A stretch of DNA of 64,000 bases, taken from contig NZ_JARXRN010000025.1 of assembly GCF_029888045.1 (NCBI RefSeq), positions 340,368 to 404,367 on the forward strand, in the 5' to 3' direction. The position numbers and the translations under genes were made by a program. How positions within the stretch are numbered: the first letter of the stretch is position 1; each line of letters begins with the position of its first letter. Origin of the DNA: Luteimonas rhizosphaericola (lineage in GTDB: Bacteria; Pseudomonadota; Gammaproteobacteria; Xanthomonadales; Xanthomonadaceae). A model generated the notes under the pieces. It saw nothing but the letters and a program-made list of their open reading frames with translations. It did not search any database and was not told where the DNA came from. Below, in pieces: positions 36,422 through 45,335 of this stretch.

Positions 36422-38778
36422 GCGCACGCGCGCGCCTGGCCTGCGCGCTGGCGTGGCTGGCGCTGCTGCTGGCGGTCGGCACGTGGCTGTCGCAGACGCT
36501 GACGGTCAGTGGAGACCTGCGCCGCTTCCTGCCCGACGCGCGCACACCCGAGCAGCGCCTGCTGATCGATGAACTGGGCGAAGGCCCCGGCTCGCGCCTG
36601 CTGATGCTGGCGCTGTCGGGCGCAGACCCCGACGTGCTGGCGGCGCAGTCGCACGCGATGCGCGAGGCGCTGGCCGGCGATCCCCGCTTCAGCTTCGTAG
36701 CCAACGGCGCCGACGCGGGCCTGGACGCGATCCCCGAACGGCTGCGGCCGTACCGCTACCTGCTGTCGCCCACGCTCGATGCGCAGGCGCTCGACGCCGC
36801 GTTCCTGGGCGAGGCGCTGGAGGCGCGGGTGCAGGACCTGGGTTCGCCGACGGCCGACCTGGTCGAGCCGCTGCTGCCCTCCGATCCCACGCTCGAGACC
36901 CTGGCGCTGGCCGAGGCGTGGATGCCGGCGCATGCGCCGCGCACCCTGCACGAGGCCTGGTTCGACCGCGCCGGCACCCAGGCGCTGCTGCTGGCGGAAA
37001 CGCGCGCGGCGGGCTTCGATCCCGACGGCCAGCGCCTGGCGGTGGATGCGATCGAGGCCGCGTTCGCCGCCGCACGCGGCTCGACCGGCAGCGCGCTGGA
37101 GATCAGCGGCCCGGGCGCCTTCGCCGACGAGATCGGCACCCGTACCGCGCGCGAGGCGCGCTGGATCGGCACCGTCGACAGCGTCGGCCTGGTGCTGCTG
37201 CTGCTGCTCGCCTACCGCAGCTGGAAGATCCCGCTGCTGGGCGTGCTGCCCCTGGCCAGCGCCGGCCTGGCCGGCATGGCGACGCTGATGCTGCTGTTCG
37301 GCGACCGCGTGCACGGCATCACCATCGCCTTCGGCTTCACCCTGATCGGCGTGGTGCAGGACTACCCGATCCATTTCTTCAGCCACCAGCGCGCGGGGCT
37401 GTCGCCGTGGCACAGCGTGCGCCGGCTGTGGCCGGCGCTGGCGACCGGCGTCGCCGCCACCTGCATCGCGTACCTCACGTTCCTGTTCTCCGGGGTCGAC
37501 GGCCTGCGCCAGCTGGCGGTGTTCACCATCGTGGCGCTGGCGACCGCGGCGCTGTGCACGCGCTTCGCGCTGCCGGGGCTGATCGATCCGGCGCAGCGCG
37601 ACGCCGCCGCCTCGCCGCGGCTGCTGGCGCTGTGGCAGCGGATCGAGCGGCTGCCGCGGCCGCGCTGGTCTCTGCTGGCGCTGGCCGTGGCGGCGCTGGC
37701 GGTGGTGGCGCTGCGCCCGGGCGAGTTCTGGCAGAACGACCTCTCGCGCCTGACCCCGGTGCCCGAACCGTTGCTGCAGCGCGACGCGCAACTGCGCGAT
37801 GAACTCGGCGCGCCCGACGTGCGCTACGTGCTCACGCTGCAGGCAACCGATGCCGATGCCGCGCTGGGCGCCAGCGAGCGGCTGCGGCCGGCGCTCGACG
37901 CGCTGGTGGCCGAGGATGCGATCGACGGCTACGACCTGGCCGCGCGCTACCTGCCCAGCGCCGCGCGCCAGCGTGCGCGGCAGCAGGCGCTGCCGGCCCC
38001 GGACGCACTGCAGGCGGCGCTCGACGCCGCGCTGGCGGACTCGCCGTTCCGCGCCGACGCGTTCGGCCCCTTCCTCGCCGATGTCGAACGCGCGCGCACC
38101 GCGCCGCCGCTGCAGGCGGCGGACCTGGCGGGCACGCCGCTGGCCACGCGCGTCGAAGGACTGCTGCTGGCCGGCGACGGCCGCGCAACCGCGCTGGTCT
38201 CGCTCACCGGCCTGCGCGACGTGGACGCGGTGGCGCGGGTGGCGTCCGCGCACGGCGCGCAGCTGCTCGACATGAAGCAGGCCAGCGAATCGCTGGTGGC
38301 CGACTACCGGGTGCGCATCCTCGGTGCGCTGGCGCTGGCGGCGCTGGCGCTGGTGGCGACGGTCTGGTTCGCGCTGCGCACGCCGCGCCGGGTGGTGCGC
38401 GTGCTGCTGCCGATGGCGCTGACCACGCTGCTGGTGGTGGCGGTGCTGCGCGCCGTCGGCGTCGAACTCAACCTGTTCCACCTGGTCTCGCTGATCCTGG
38501 CCGCCGGGTTGGGGCTGGACTACGCGCTGTTCTTCGAACATGCCGGCGAGGATCGCGACGACCAGCTGCGCACCCTGCATGCGGTGATCGTGTGCAGCCT
38601 GATGACCCTGCTGGTGTTCAGCCTGCTGGCGCTGTCGTCGATCCCGGTGCTGCGCGCGATCGGCAGCACGGTGGCGCTGGGCGTGGTGTTCAACTTCGTG
38701 CTGGCGCTGCTGGTGGCGCGCGCGCCGGTGGGCGCCGGACCAGTCGCGCACGCCGGTACTCCCCGGGAGGCGACATGA
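36418..38778 (+). CDS. MMPL/RND-type exporter of the pigment cluster
   Basis: A 786-residue membrane protein of the MMPL family: one N-terminal segment (about 7-24), a large periplasmic loop to about 245, five or more segments with VVQDYPIHFFSHQR, a second loop, then C-terminal segments with LILAAGLGLDYALFFEH. The DYP and LDYALF motifs are in the positions of the RND proton-relay acids. Such exporters are constant members of aryl-polyene clusters and are presumed to pass pigment-lipid to the LolA-like carrier. ATG at 36418 overlaps the LolA stop; the end overlaps the dehydratase start. Confidence 0.92.
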   Translation: MSARARLACALAWLALLLAVGTWLSQTLTVSGDLRRFLPDARTPEQRLLIDELGEGPGSRLLMLALSGADPDVLAAQSHAMREALAGDPRFSFVANGADAGLDAIPERLRPYRYLLSPTLDAQALDAAFLGEALEARVQDLGSPTADLVEPLLPSDPTLETLALAEAWMPAHAPRTLHEAWFDRAGTQALLLAETRAAGFDPDGQRLAVDAIEAAFAAARGSTGSALEISGPGAFADEIGTRTAREARWIGTVDSVGLVLLLLLAYRSWKIPLLGVLPLASAGLAGMATLMLLFGDRVHGITIAFGFTLIGVVQDYPIHFFSHQRAGLSPWHSVRRLWPALATGVAATCIAYLTFLFSGVDGLRQLAVFTIVALATAALCTRFALPGLIDPAQRDAAASPRLLALWQRIERLPRPRWSLLALAVAALAVVALRPGEFWQNDLSRLTPVPEPLLQRDAQLRDELGAPDVRYVLTLQATDADAALGASERLRPALDALVAEDAIDGYDLAARYLPSAARQRARQQALPAPDALQAALDAALADSPFRADAFGPFLADVERARTAPPLQAADLAGTPLATRVEGLLLAGDGRATALVSLTGLRDVDAVARVASAHGAQLLDMKQASESLVADYRVRILGALALAALALVATVWFALRTPRRVVRVLLPMALTTLLVVAVLRAVGVELNLFHLVSLILAAGLGLDYALFFEHAGEDRDDQLRTLHAVIVCSLMTLLVFSLLALSSIPVLRAIGSTVALGVVFNFVLALLVARAPVGAGPVAHAGTPREAT

Positions 38779-39251
38779 GCACATCCGGTCCTGCAGGCGC
38801 CGATCCGGCGACGGCGCCGGTTGCGCCGATCGGCCGCGCCGTGCTCGAAGCGCTGGTGCCGCACAAGCACGCGATGTGCCTGTGGGACGAAGTGCTGGCC
38901 TGGAACGCGGGCCGCATCCACCTGCGCGCGCGCAACCATCGCGACCCCGGCCATCCGCTGCGCAGCGGCGACCGGCTGCGCGCGGTGCACCTGTGCGAAT
39001 ACGGCGCCCAGGCCATGGCGGTGCACGGCGGCCTGCTGGCGAGCGGGGCCGGCGGCGTGGCGCGCGCCGGCCTGCTGGTGGCGCTGCGTGACGTGCGCCT
39101 GCACGTCGACCGCATCGATCGCCTGCCCGGCGCGATCGAATGCGCGGCGGAACTGCTCGCCGCGGGCGAGGCCAGCCAGCAGTACGCCTTCCGCATCCAC
39201 CACGCCGGCGACCTGCTGGCCGAGGGCCGCGCGACCGCGATGCTGCGCTGA
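38775..39251 (+). CDS. 3-hydroxyacyl-ACP dehydratase (ApeP-like hotdog protein)
   Basis: A 158-residue hotdog-fold dehydratase: ALVPHKHAMCLWDEVLAW, HPLRSGDRLRAVHLCEYGAQAMAVHGGLLA, VALRDVRLHVDRIDRLPG and a YAFRIHHAGDLLAEGRATAML ending. The PHK and EYGAQAMAVHG motifs match the ApeP-type dehydratase of aryl-polyene synthesis, which works with the smaller ApeI-type protein. It overlaps the exporter stop by 4 bases and is followed by a 109-base gap carrying a promoter-like box for fabG. Confidence 0.88.
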   Translation: MSTSGPAGADPATAPVAPIGRAVLEALVPHKHAMCLWDEVLAWNAGRIHLRARNHRDPGHPLRSGDRLRAVHLCEYGAQAMAVHGGLLASGAGGVARAGLLVALRDVRLHVDRIDRLPGAIECAAELLAAGEASQQYAFRIHHAGDLLAEGRATAMLR

Positions 39252-39329
39252 CGGTCGCGCTGTCCGCGCGGAACGACGTCCAAGCGAGGCGCGCCCGCGG
39301 ATCGCCCGGCGCGCGCCTGCGCGAGTCTG

Positions 39330-39335
39330 CATAAT
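39330..39335 (+). promoter_or_regulatory. -10 box CATAAT upstream of the pigment ketoreductase gene
   Basis: CATAAT lies 26 bases before the ATG at 39361, with a strong ribosome site CGGAGGA in between. It suggests that the ketoreductase and lipoprotein genes can be transcribed separately. Confidence 0.5.
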
Positions 39336-39360
39336 CCCGTCTCGATACGGAGGAACCCGG

Positions 39361-40080
39361 ATGAAGCGTGCCCTCGTCACCGGCGGCAGCGGAGAGCTCG
39401 GCAGCGCGATCTGCCGCCGGCTCGCGGCCGCGCACTGGCACGTGATCGTGCACGCCAACGCCAACCTCGCGCGCGCGGGCGACATCGTCGCCGACATCGT
39501 TGCCGATGGCGGCAGCGCCGAGGCGATCGCGTTCGACGTCGCCGACGGCGACGCCGCCGCCGCGGCGATGGACGGGCTGCTCGGCGGCGGCACGATCCAG
39601 GCGGTGGTCAACAATGCCGGCATCCACGACGACGCGCCGATGGCCGGCATGTCGGACGCGCAGTGGAAGCGGGTGGTGGACGTCTCGCTGCACGGCTTCT
39701 TCCACGTCACCCGGCCGCTGCTGCTGCCGATGGCGCGCATGCGCTGGGGGCGCATCGTCAGCATCTCCAGCGTGGCCGCGGTGCTCGGCAACCGCGGCCA
39801 GGCGAACTACGCCGCGGCCAAGGCGGCGCTGCACGGCGCGAGCAAGTCGCTGGCGCGCGAAATGGGCTCGCGCGGCATCACCGCCAACGTGGTCGCGCCG
39901 GGCGTGATCGGCGGCGGCATGGCCGCAGGCGTGTTCGCGCCCGAGGCGATCCGGCAGATGGTGCCCGCGGGGCGCGCGGGCACGCCGGACGAGGTGGCGG
40001 CGCTGGTCGGTTTCCTGTGTTCGGACGAGGCCGGCTACATCAACGGCCAGGTGATCGGCATCGACGGCGGCATGAGCTGA
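39361..40080 (+). CDS. fabG: 3-oxoacyl-ACP reductase of the pigment pathway (FabG-like)
   Basis: A 239-residue short-chain dehydrogenase: NADP loop TGGSGELGSAI (8-18), VVNNAGIHDD, and the catalytic triad Ser137 in SISSVAAV, Tyr150 and Lys154 in NYAAAK. The typical C-terminal YINGQVIGIDGGMS follows. It should reduce 3-oxoacyl-ACP to the 3-hydroxyacyl form for the dehydratases. The strong ribosome site and a CATAAT box suggest good expression. It could in principle serve general fatty-acid synthesis, but the context favours pigment. Confidence 0.92.
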   Translation: MKRALVTGGSGELGSAICRRLAAAHWHVIVHANANLARAGDIVADIVADGGSAEAIAFDVADGDAAAAAMDGLLGGGTIQAVVNNAGIHDDAPMAGMSDAQWKRVVDVSLHGFFHVTRPLLLPMARMRWGRIVSISSVAAVLGNRGQANYAAAKAALHGASKSLAREMGSRGITANVVAPGVIGGGMAAGVFAPEAIRQMVPAGRAGTPDEVAALVGFLCSDEAGYINGQVIGIDGGMS

Positions 40081-40168
40081 AGGCGCCCGCCGAGGGCGCG
40101 CGGGCGTGTCGCGCCCCGTTCACGCGTGCGGGCGGATGATGGCCGCCTTCCGGCTGGAGTCGTTGCCC

Positions 40169-40636
40169 ATGCGCCGCCTGATGGTTCCCGTCCTGCTCGC
40201 CGCGGTCGCCGTGCTGGCGGCCTGTTCCAGTTCCCACGTGCTCACCGGCACGCCGCGCCCGCCGATCGATCCGGCGCAGGTGCGGCTGTACTACGGTCCG
40301 CCGCCGGGCGGCTTCGAGGAGATCGCGCGGCTGGAGGTCGCCAGTGGCGCGCTCACCTACGGCGAGCAGAACAAGACCGACTCGGTACTGCGCAAGCTGC
40401 GCGAGGAAGCCGCGCGCCTGGGCGCGAACGGCATCCTGTTCCAGGGCACGGCCGACGGCCAGGGCGGCGGCGGTCTCAGCGTGGGCGGCGGCGGTGGCCG
40501 CGTCGGCGGCAGCAGTTACGGTGGCGTCGGCGTGGGCGTGAACATCTCGCCGCGGCAGAAGTACGCCAACGGCATCGCGATCTGGGTGCCGAATCCGCCG
40601 CCCGCCGAGCCGGCGACGCCGCCGTCGACGCCTTGA
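40169..40636 (+). CDS. putative lipoprotein
   Basis: A 155-residue lipoprotein. The signal sequence MRRLMVPVLLAAVAVLAACSS has the lipobox LAAC, with GGAG before the ATG. A conserved-looking core follows: VRLYYGPPPGGFEEIARLEVASG, then a helix DSVLRKLREEAARLGANGILF. The rest is a Gly/Ser-rich stretch (about 100-125) and a Pro-rich tail. The core resembles DUF4156/YbjQ-like lipoproteins, but I cannot assign a role. It sits at the end of the plus-strand pigment units. Confidence 0.75.
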   Translation: MRRLMVPVLLAAVAVLAACSSSHVLTGTPRPPIDPAQVRLYYGPPPGGFEEIARLEVASGALTYGEQNKTDSVLRKLREEAARLGANGILFQGTADGQGGGGLSVGGGGGRVGGSSYGGVGVGVNISPRQKYANGIAIWVPNPPPAEPATPPSTP

Positions 40637-40818
40637 CCCCCCGGCGCACGGCATCGCCTGCCGCACTGCCCATGGGCGCCATCGAGCGCGCTGCGTGCGC
40701 GGGCCGATGACAGCGAAGCCGCGGTAGTCGCTTCGACCGGCTCCAACCGGGCTCGACGATCCGGCACGACCCGGCAGAGGGCCGCGTGCGATGCCTGCGA
40801 CCGCGCCGGCTGCCTTGC

Positions 40819-42453
40819 TCAGGCGGCGACGCGCGCGTACCACTCCGCGGCCAGCGACGCCCCGGCCGGCTCACCGCCGGGCGCCTCCAGCAGTGCTTCC
40901 AGCCCGCCATCGTCGATGTCGGCGTGGTCGCCGCGCGCGCGCTGCAGCAGTTCGCCGGCCAGCCACCGCATGCGCGCCACGTTGGCCTCGATCCGGGCGA
41001 CGAAGGCCGGCGCATCCAGGGTGTCGCTGAGCGCGCGGTTCATCTCGCGGAACCAGTCGATCCGGAACTGGTCGAGCAGGCGTGCCTGCGGCGGCGGGCG
41101 GCCCGCGTTGCGCCGGCCCCATTCGCGCAGCAGCGGCTGCACCGCGAGGTTCAGCGCGCGCGCGTCCTCGAACGCCGGCCGCAGCCGGCCGAGCGTCGCC
41201 AGGTCGGTCATGCGCCCGGCGAAGAACAGCGGCGCCAGCAGCGCCCAGTAGTAGGTGTAGTCCCAGATCACCTTGAGCGGCATCACCCGTTCGTCGCCGA
41301 ACAGCGGGTACTGGTCCTGGTAGAGCGTGAGGGTGTTCTCGTAGAACGAGAAATACAGCTGCTCGTACAGCGACACGTAGGGTTCGAAGCCGGTGCCGGC
41401 GGCGTCGCGCGCGATCAGGTCGCAGATGTAGGTGTTGCTGATGGCGATGAAGTCGCTGCCCGGCGAGTAGAAGGGGTCGAGGAACACGCCCGCCTCTCCG
41501 GTGGTGGCCCAGCGCTGGCGCGAGAACACCTGCCTGGCGCCGTAGGAGAAATCGCGCAGGAACATGAAGTCCTGCAGCGTGTGCTCGGCGCGGTCCAGGC
41601 TCGCGGCCACCTGCGGCTGGTGCGCGCGCAGCCACTCCATCGCCTTGGCGTGGGTGTTCATCGTCTCGAGCGGATGCATCTGCGCATCGCAGACGATGCC
41701 CAGCGAATGCGCGCCGGAGGCCAGCGGGATCAGCCAGAACCAGTAGCCCGGCCCGCACATGTGGTTGGTCGAGCGCCAGCGGTCGGGCGGGTCGCAGCGC
41801 TGCAGCCACTGCGCATCGCCCGACCAGCCGTTGGGATCGACGATCTCGTCCACGCGCCACCACACCGCGTTGGCGACGTGGTCGTTGCCGCGCGCCAGGT
41901 CCAGCTTGCGCTTGAGCAGGCCGGCGCGGCCGCTGGCGTCCACCACCCAGCGGCAGGCCAGCGTGCGTTCGTCCTCGCCGGTCCCGTAGCGCACCACGTG
42001 GTCGGCGGCATCGTCCGCCAGTTCGATTCCGCGCACCACGGCGCCGTCCTCGAAGCGCACGCCGCGCTCGCGCGCCAGCGTGCCGAGGTGGTTCTCGAAG
42101 CGGCCGCGGTCGATCTGCCACGACGGCGTCGGCAGCAGCTGGCTCACGCCCAGCTCGGTGCAGTCGTCGATGGCGTGGCTGCCCTCGGAGAAGAAGAAGC
42201 GGAAGCCGAACTTGCGGATCTGTTCGGTGTCCAGGTGCTCGCGCAGGCCGAGCACGTCGGCGAAGTAGTAGGCGCCGATCTCGACCGTGGACTCGCCGAC
42301 CTTGTGCGCCGCCTCGCGCACCGGGTGCGCGCGGCGTTCGATCACCGCCACCGACAGGTCCGGCTGCTGCTGTCGCAGCTGCAGGGCCAGGGTGAGGCCG
42401 GCGAGGCCGCCGCCCAGGATGGCGACGTCGGCACGGTCGATAGGCTGGAGCAT
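40819..42453 (-). CDS. flavin-dependent halogenase-type oxidoreductase (pigment cluster)
   Basis: A 544-residue flavoprotein with the FAD loop ILGGGLAGLTLALQLR, KVGESTVEIGAYYF, Lys81 in RKFGFRFFF, and the halogenase signature W238-F-W240-L-I242-P243 within GYWFWLIPLASG. The C-terminal half has many aromatic residues (QLYFSFYENTLTLYQDQYPLFGD). Brominated xanthomonadins need a halogenase, and homologues in this cluster are candidates. The second such protein, at 31186, has the same signatures. It is the last gene of a minus-strand unit after the glycosyltransferase (62-base gap). Halogenation is inferred, not shown. Confidence 0.88.
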   Translation of the reverse strand: MLQPIDRADVAILGGGLAGLTLALQLRQQQPDLSVAVIERRAHPVREAAHKVGESTVEIGAYYFADVLGLREHLDTEQIRKFGFRFFFSEGSHAIDDCTELGVSQLLPTPSWQIDRGRFENHLGTLARERGVRFEDGAVVRGIELADDAADHVVRYGTGEDERTLACRWVVDASGRAGLLKRKLDLARGNDHVANAVWWRVDEIVDPNGWSGDAQWLQRCDPPDRWRSTNHMCGPGYWFWLIPLASGAHSLGIVCDAQMHPLETMNTHAKAMEWLRAHQPQVAASLDRAEHTLQDFMFLRDFSYGARQVFSRQRWATTGEAGVFLDPFYSPGSDFIAISNTYICDLIARDAAGTGFEPYVSLYEQLYFSFYENTLTLYQDQYPLFGDERVMPLKVIWDYTYYWALLAPLFFAGRMTDLATLGRLRPAFEDARALNLAVQPLLREWGRRNAGRPPPQARLLDQFRIDWFREMNRALSDTLDAPAFVARIEANVARMRWLAGELLQRARGDHADIDDGGLEALLEAPGGEPAGASLAAEWYARVAA

Positions 42454-42514
42454 GGCGGGTCCGGAGGGCGCGGGCGGGGACTGCGAGCCTACCGCACGCC
42501 GGGGTCGCCCGTGT

Positions 42515-43297
42515 TCACGACCCGGGGTCGTGCACCACCGGCGGGCGCGCCCGCGCGCTGCGGTAGGCGCTCGCCACCCGGCCATGGCTCCAGACCTGGC
42601 CGACCACGTGCGAGGTGATGCGGTACAGGTCGCGGAACAGCTTGAAGTGGCTCTTGCGGAACTGCTCGGACGAGCCGGCGACCGCGTAGCGCGTTTCCAC
42701 CGGCACCGAGACCACCCCGAAGCCGAGCCGGCGCGCGGCCGAGATCAGCAGCTGCGCCTCGAACACGAAGCCTTCGCCCGGGACGTCCTCCAGCGCCAGC
42801 ACCGGGGCCGGGTACAGCCGCTGCCCGCTCTGGCTGTCGACCAGGCGGAAGCCGCAGGCCCAGGCGATGCCCCAGTCGCCGAAATCGTTGCCCAGGTGCC
42901 GGTACCAGGGCTGGGTCTCGCGCTTCTGCAGGCGCGCGCCGTTGACGATGTTGCCGGGGTGCGCGTTGGCCGCCGCCACCAGGCGCGGGATGTCCGAGGC
43001 GCGGTGCTGGCCGTCGCCGTCCATGGTCACCACCGCCGCCATGCCGCGGCGCAGCGCCTCGGCGAAGCCGGTGCGCAGGGCCTGGCCCTTGCCCATGCGC
43101 CGGGGGTGGCGCAGCAGCACGGCCGGCAGCGCCGAGACGATCGCGGCGGTGTCGTCGTCCGAGCCGTCGTCGACCACGATCACCAGCCCGCCGTGCGCCA
43201 GCGCCTCTTCGACCACGCCGCGGATGCGCAGCGCCTCGTTGAGCGCTGGAATCACCACCGCGACATTGTCGCGGTGCAGCGCCGGCTGCTCAGCCAT
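42515..43297 (-). CDS. family 2 glycosyltransferase (pigment cluster)
   Basis: A 260-residue GT-A protein starting with VAVVIPALNEALRIRGVVEEAL, then IVVDDGSDDDTAAIV, the metal-binding DGDGQH and a C-terminal HFKLFRDLYRIT. This is the DPM1/GT2 pattern for transfer from a nucleotide sugar or onto a polyprenyl phosphate. Homologues occur in xanthomonadin clusters, where they may glycosylate the head or anchor group. It overlaps the chain-length-factor gene by 8 bases. Confidence 0.9.
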   Translation of the reverse strand: MAEQPALHRDNVAVVIPALNEALRIRGVVEEALAHGGLVIVVDDGSDDDTAAIVSALPAVLLRHPRRMGKGQALRTGFAEALRRGMAAVVTMDGDGQHRASDIPRLVAAANAHPGNIVNGARLQKRETQPWYRHLGNDFGDWGIAWACGFRLVDSQSGQRLYPAPVLALEDVPGEGFVFEAQLLISAARRLGFGVVSVPVETRYAVAGSSEQFRKSHFKLFRDLYRITSHVVGQVWSHGRVASAYRSARARPPVVHDPGS

Positions 43298-44069
43298 GCG
43301 CCAGGTCCAGGCGCAGCCGGCGGCCGGGTCCGGCGTGCAGGTCCACCTGCGTGGCGCCGGCGGCGAGTGCGTCCAGCAGCGGCAGCATCGGCGCCATCGC
43401 GTTCGCGCCGACGCGGGACGCCAGTGCGCCGGTGCCCTGCGCCGCGTCGCCGTCCTCGAGCGTCGCGACCACGCGCGGCCCGGTGCCGTCGCGGGTCAGG
43501 ACCAGGGCGGCGCCGAGCAGGCCCTCGCTGCGGGTGATCGTCCCCAGCAGCCCGGTCGAGGCGGTGTCGTAGCCCACCAGCAGCACCGCGTCGGCATCGG
43601 TGGCCAGCTGCGACAGCGCTTCCAGCAGGCCCTGGGCGAACGTCGCGCGATGCGCGCTGATCGCGGTCGCGGTGCGCATGCAGCCGCTGCCGATGGTCCA
43701 GTAGCCGGCGGCGGCGTTGTGCACGGAGTTGTGGAACTTCGTCGGCGAGACATCGGTGGGCGTGCCGGCCAGGGTGGCGCACATGTAGTCGGTGATGCCG
43801 AGGTCGCCGTGGGTCGATGCGAACACCGACGGCAGCGAGGCGGGATCGTGGCCGGCGTCGCGGCACGCGGACAGCGCGACCTCGAGCGCGACCAGCACCG
43901 AGGGCGGCGCGCGCCGGCGTTCGTTCGGCGCCAGCAGCTGCGGCGCGGGACGCGCGGGTGCGTCGGCCGGCAGGGCGCCGCCGGTCGCGAACGCGCGTGC
44001 GGCGGACCAGTCGGGCAGGCCCTCGCTCCAGTAGCCGATGCCGGCGATGGTGGCGCCCAGCGCGCTCAT
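43290..44069 (-). CDS. beta-ketoacyl synthase chain-length factor
   Basis: A 259-residue ketosynthase-like protein, about half the size of a full ketosynthase. It has VFASTHGDLGITDYMCATLA, SPTKFHNSVHNAAAGYWTIGS, and VGYDTASTGLL. It lacks the catalytic Cys-His-His arrangement in a full thiolase fold. This is the small chain-length-factor family typical of aryl-polyene and xanthomonadin type II PKS clusters. It should pair with the ketosynthase encoded just upstream (ATGA overlap) and set chain length. Its stop overlaps the glycosyltransferase start by 8 bases. Confidence 0.9.
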   Translation of the reverse strand: MSALGATIAGIGYWSEGLPDWSAARAFATGGALPADAPARPAPQLLAPNERRRAPPSVLVALEVALSACRDAGHDPASLPSVFASTHGDLGITDYMCATLAGTPTDVSPTKFHNSVHNAAAGYWTIGSGCMRTATAISAHRATFAQGLLEALSQLATDADAVLLVGYDTASTGLLGTITRSEGLLGAALVLTRDGTGPRVVATLEDGDAAQGTGALASRVGANAMAPMLPLLDALAAGATQVDLHAGPGRRLRLDLAHG

Positions 44070-45271
44070 GCCGCGGCTCCGCGGCCGAACACCAGCGAGC
44101 AGTTGTTGCCGCCGAAGCCGAAGGAATTGTTCATCGCCAGCGTGATCGCGCGCTGCGCGTTGTCGAAACGGATCTGCGGCCCGCAGGCCGGATCCGGCGC
44201 GGCGCTGTTGAGGATGCCCGGCAGCAGCCCGTCCTCCAGCGCGAGCAGGGCGATCACCGATTCCACGATCCCGGCCGCCCCGAGCGTGTGTCCGGTCCAG
44301 CCCTTGGTGGAACTGGCGTGCAGGGTCGGCGGAAACAGCGTCGCCACGGCTGCGGCCTCGATCGCGTCGTTGGCCGGGGTCGAGGTTCCGTGCAGGTTGA
44401 GGTAGCCCACCTCGCCCGATTCGACACCCGCGCGCGCGAGCGCGTCGCGCATGGCCAGCGTGGCGCCGAGGCCTTCGGGATGCGGCGCCGACATGTGGTG
44501 CGCGTCGCTGGACTCGCCGTAGCCGCGCAGCTGCAGCGGCGCATCCTCGCCCGGTGCCATGCGCTCGAGCAGCGCGAAGCCACCGGCCTCGCCCAGCGAC
44601 AGGCCGTCGCGCGTGGCGTCGAACGGACGGCACGGCTGCTGCGACACCAGCCCCAGCGCGTTGAAGCCGAACAGGACGCTGCCGCACAGGGTGTCGACGC
44701 CGCCCACCAGCGCGGCGTCCACCACGCCGGCCTGGATCAGGCGCGCGGCCTGGGCGAAGACCTTGGCGCTGGAGGAGCAGGCCGTGGCGACGGTCACGCA
44801 GGGCCCGCGCAGGCCGGTGGCGTGCTGCAGGAAATCGCCGAGCGAATGCGGGGTGTGGACGATCGGGCGGCGCAGGTCGTCCGGCATCGCCGGCGTCCCG
44901 TCGGCGCCGGGCGCGGCGCGCGCGTAGGCCTCCTCGCTGGCGCCGATGCTGGAGGTGGAGGTGCCGACCACCAGCGCGACGCGATCGGCGCCATGGCGTT
45001 CCACCAGCGCCTGCAGCCGGCCGAGCAGGTCGTCCTGCGACAGCGCCAGCCAGGCCAGCCGGTTGTTGCGGCATTCCCACTGCGCGAAGCGTTCGGGCAA
45101 CGCGGCCTGCTCGAGGCCGTCGACGCGACCGATCCAGGTCGGCAGTGGTTGCGCGCCGAAGTCGTTGCGGTGCAGCCCGCCGCGCCGCTCGCGCAGGCCC
45201 GCCGCCTGGGCATCGCGGCCGCGGCCGAGGGCGGTGGTGGCGGTGAAGGCGCGGATCGCCAGCGCGGGCAT
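44066..45271 (-). CDS. beta-ketoacyl-ACP synthase of the pigment PKS
   Basis: A 401-residue KAS-I/II-type ketosynthase with the full catalytic set: Cys165 in VATACSSSA, His294 in NLHGTSTPAND and His328 in KGWTGHTLGAAG. A late FGFGGNNCSLVF ends the fold. It should extend the hydroxybenzoyl starter with malonyl-ACP units. The ATG at 45271 matches the start of the conserved domain; in-frame GTGs at 45298 and 45307 are possible and lie nearer the promoter. It leads the minus-strand KS-CLF-glycosyltransferase-flavoprotein unit. Confidence 0.92.
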   Translation of the reverse strand: MPALAIRAFTATTALGRGRDAQAAGLRERRGGLHRNDFGAQPLPTWIGRVDGLEQAALPERFAQWECRNNRLAWLALSQDDLLGRLQALVERHGADRVALVVGTSTSSIGASEEAYARAAPGADGTPAMPDDLRRPIVHTPHSLGDFLQHATGLRGPCVTVATACSSSAKVFAQAARLIQAGVVDAALVGGVDTLCGSVLFGFNALGLVSQQPCRPFDATRDGLSLGEAGGFALLERMAPGEDAPLQLRGYGESSDAHHMSAPHPEGLGATLAMRDALARAGVESGEVGYLNLHGTSTPANDAIEAAAVATLFPPTLHASSTKGWTGHTLGAAGIVESVIALLALEDGLLPGILNSAAPDPACGPQIRFDNAQRAITLAMNNSFGFGGNNCSLVFGRGAAA

Positions 45272-45323
45272 GGCTTGGGGCGCTTGCGGTTCGACCACGG
45301 ATGCCACCGGACGGGAAACCGTG

Positions 45324-45331
45324 GATTATAT
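45324..45331. promoter_or_regulatory. shared divergent -10 element (TATAAT on minus, GATTAT on plus)
   Basis: The plus strand reads GATTATAT. The minus strand reads TATAAT, a perfect -10 box for the ketosynthase gene. On the plus strand GATTAT ends 6 bases before the GTG of the YdcF-like gene. The same few base pairs could therefore fire in both directions. Confidence 0.5.
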
Positions 45332-45335
45332 CGGC

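Noticed and set aside
36169..39834. Antisense open frame of about 1220 codons opposite the MMPL exporter and dehydratase
   Set aside because: The real genes have clear motifs and overlapping start/stop junctions. The antisense product is low-complexity Arg/Gln/His-rich sequence.
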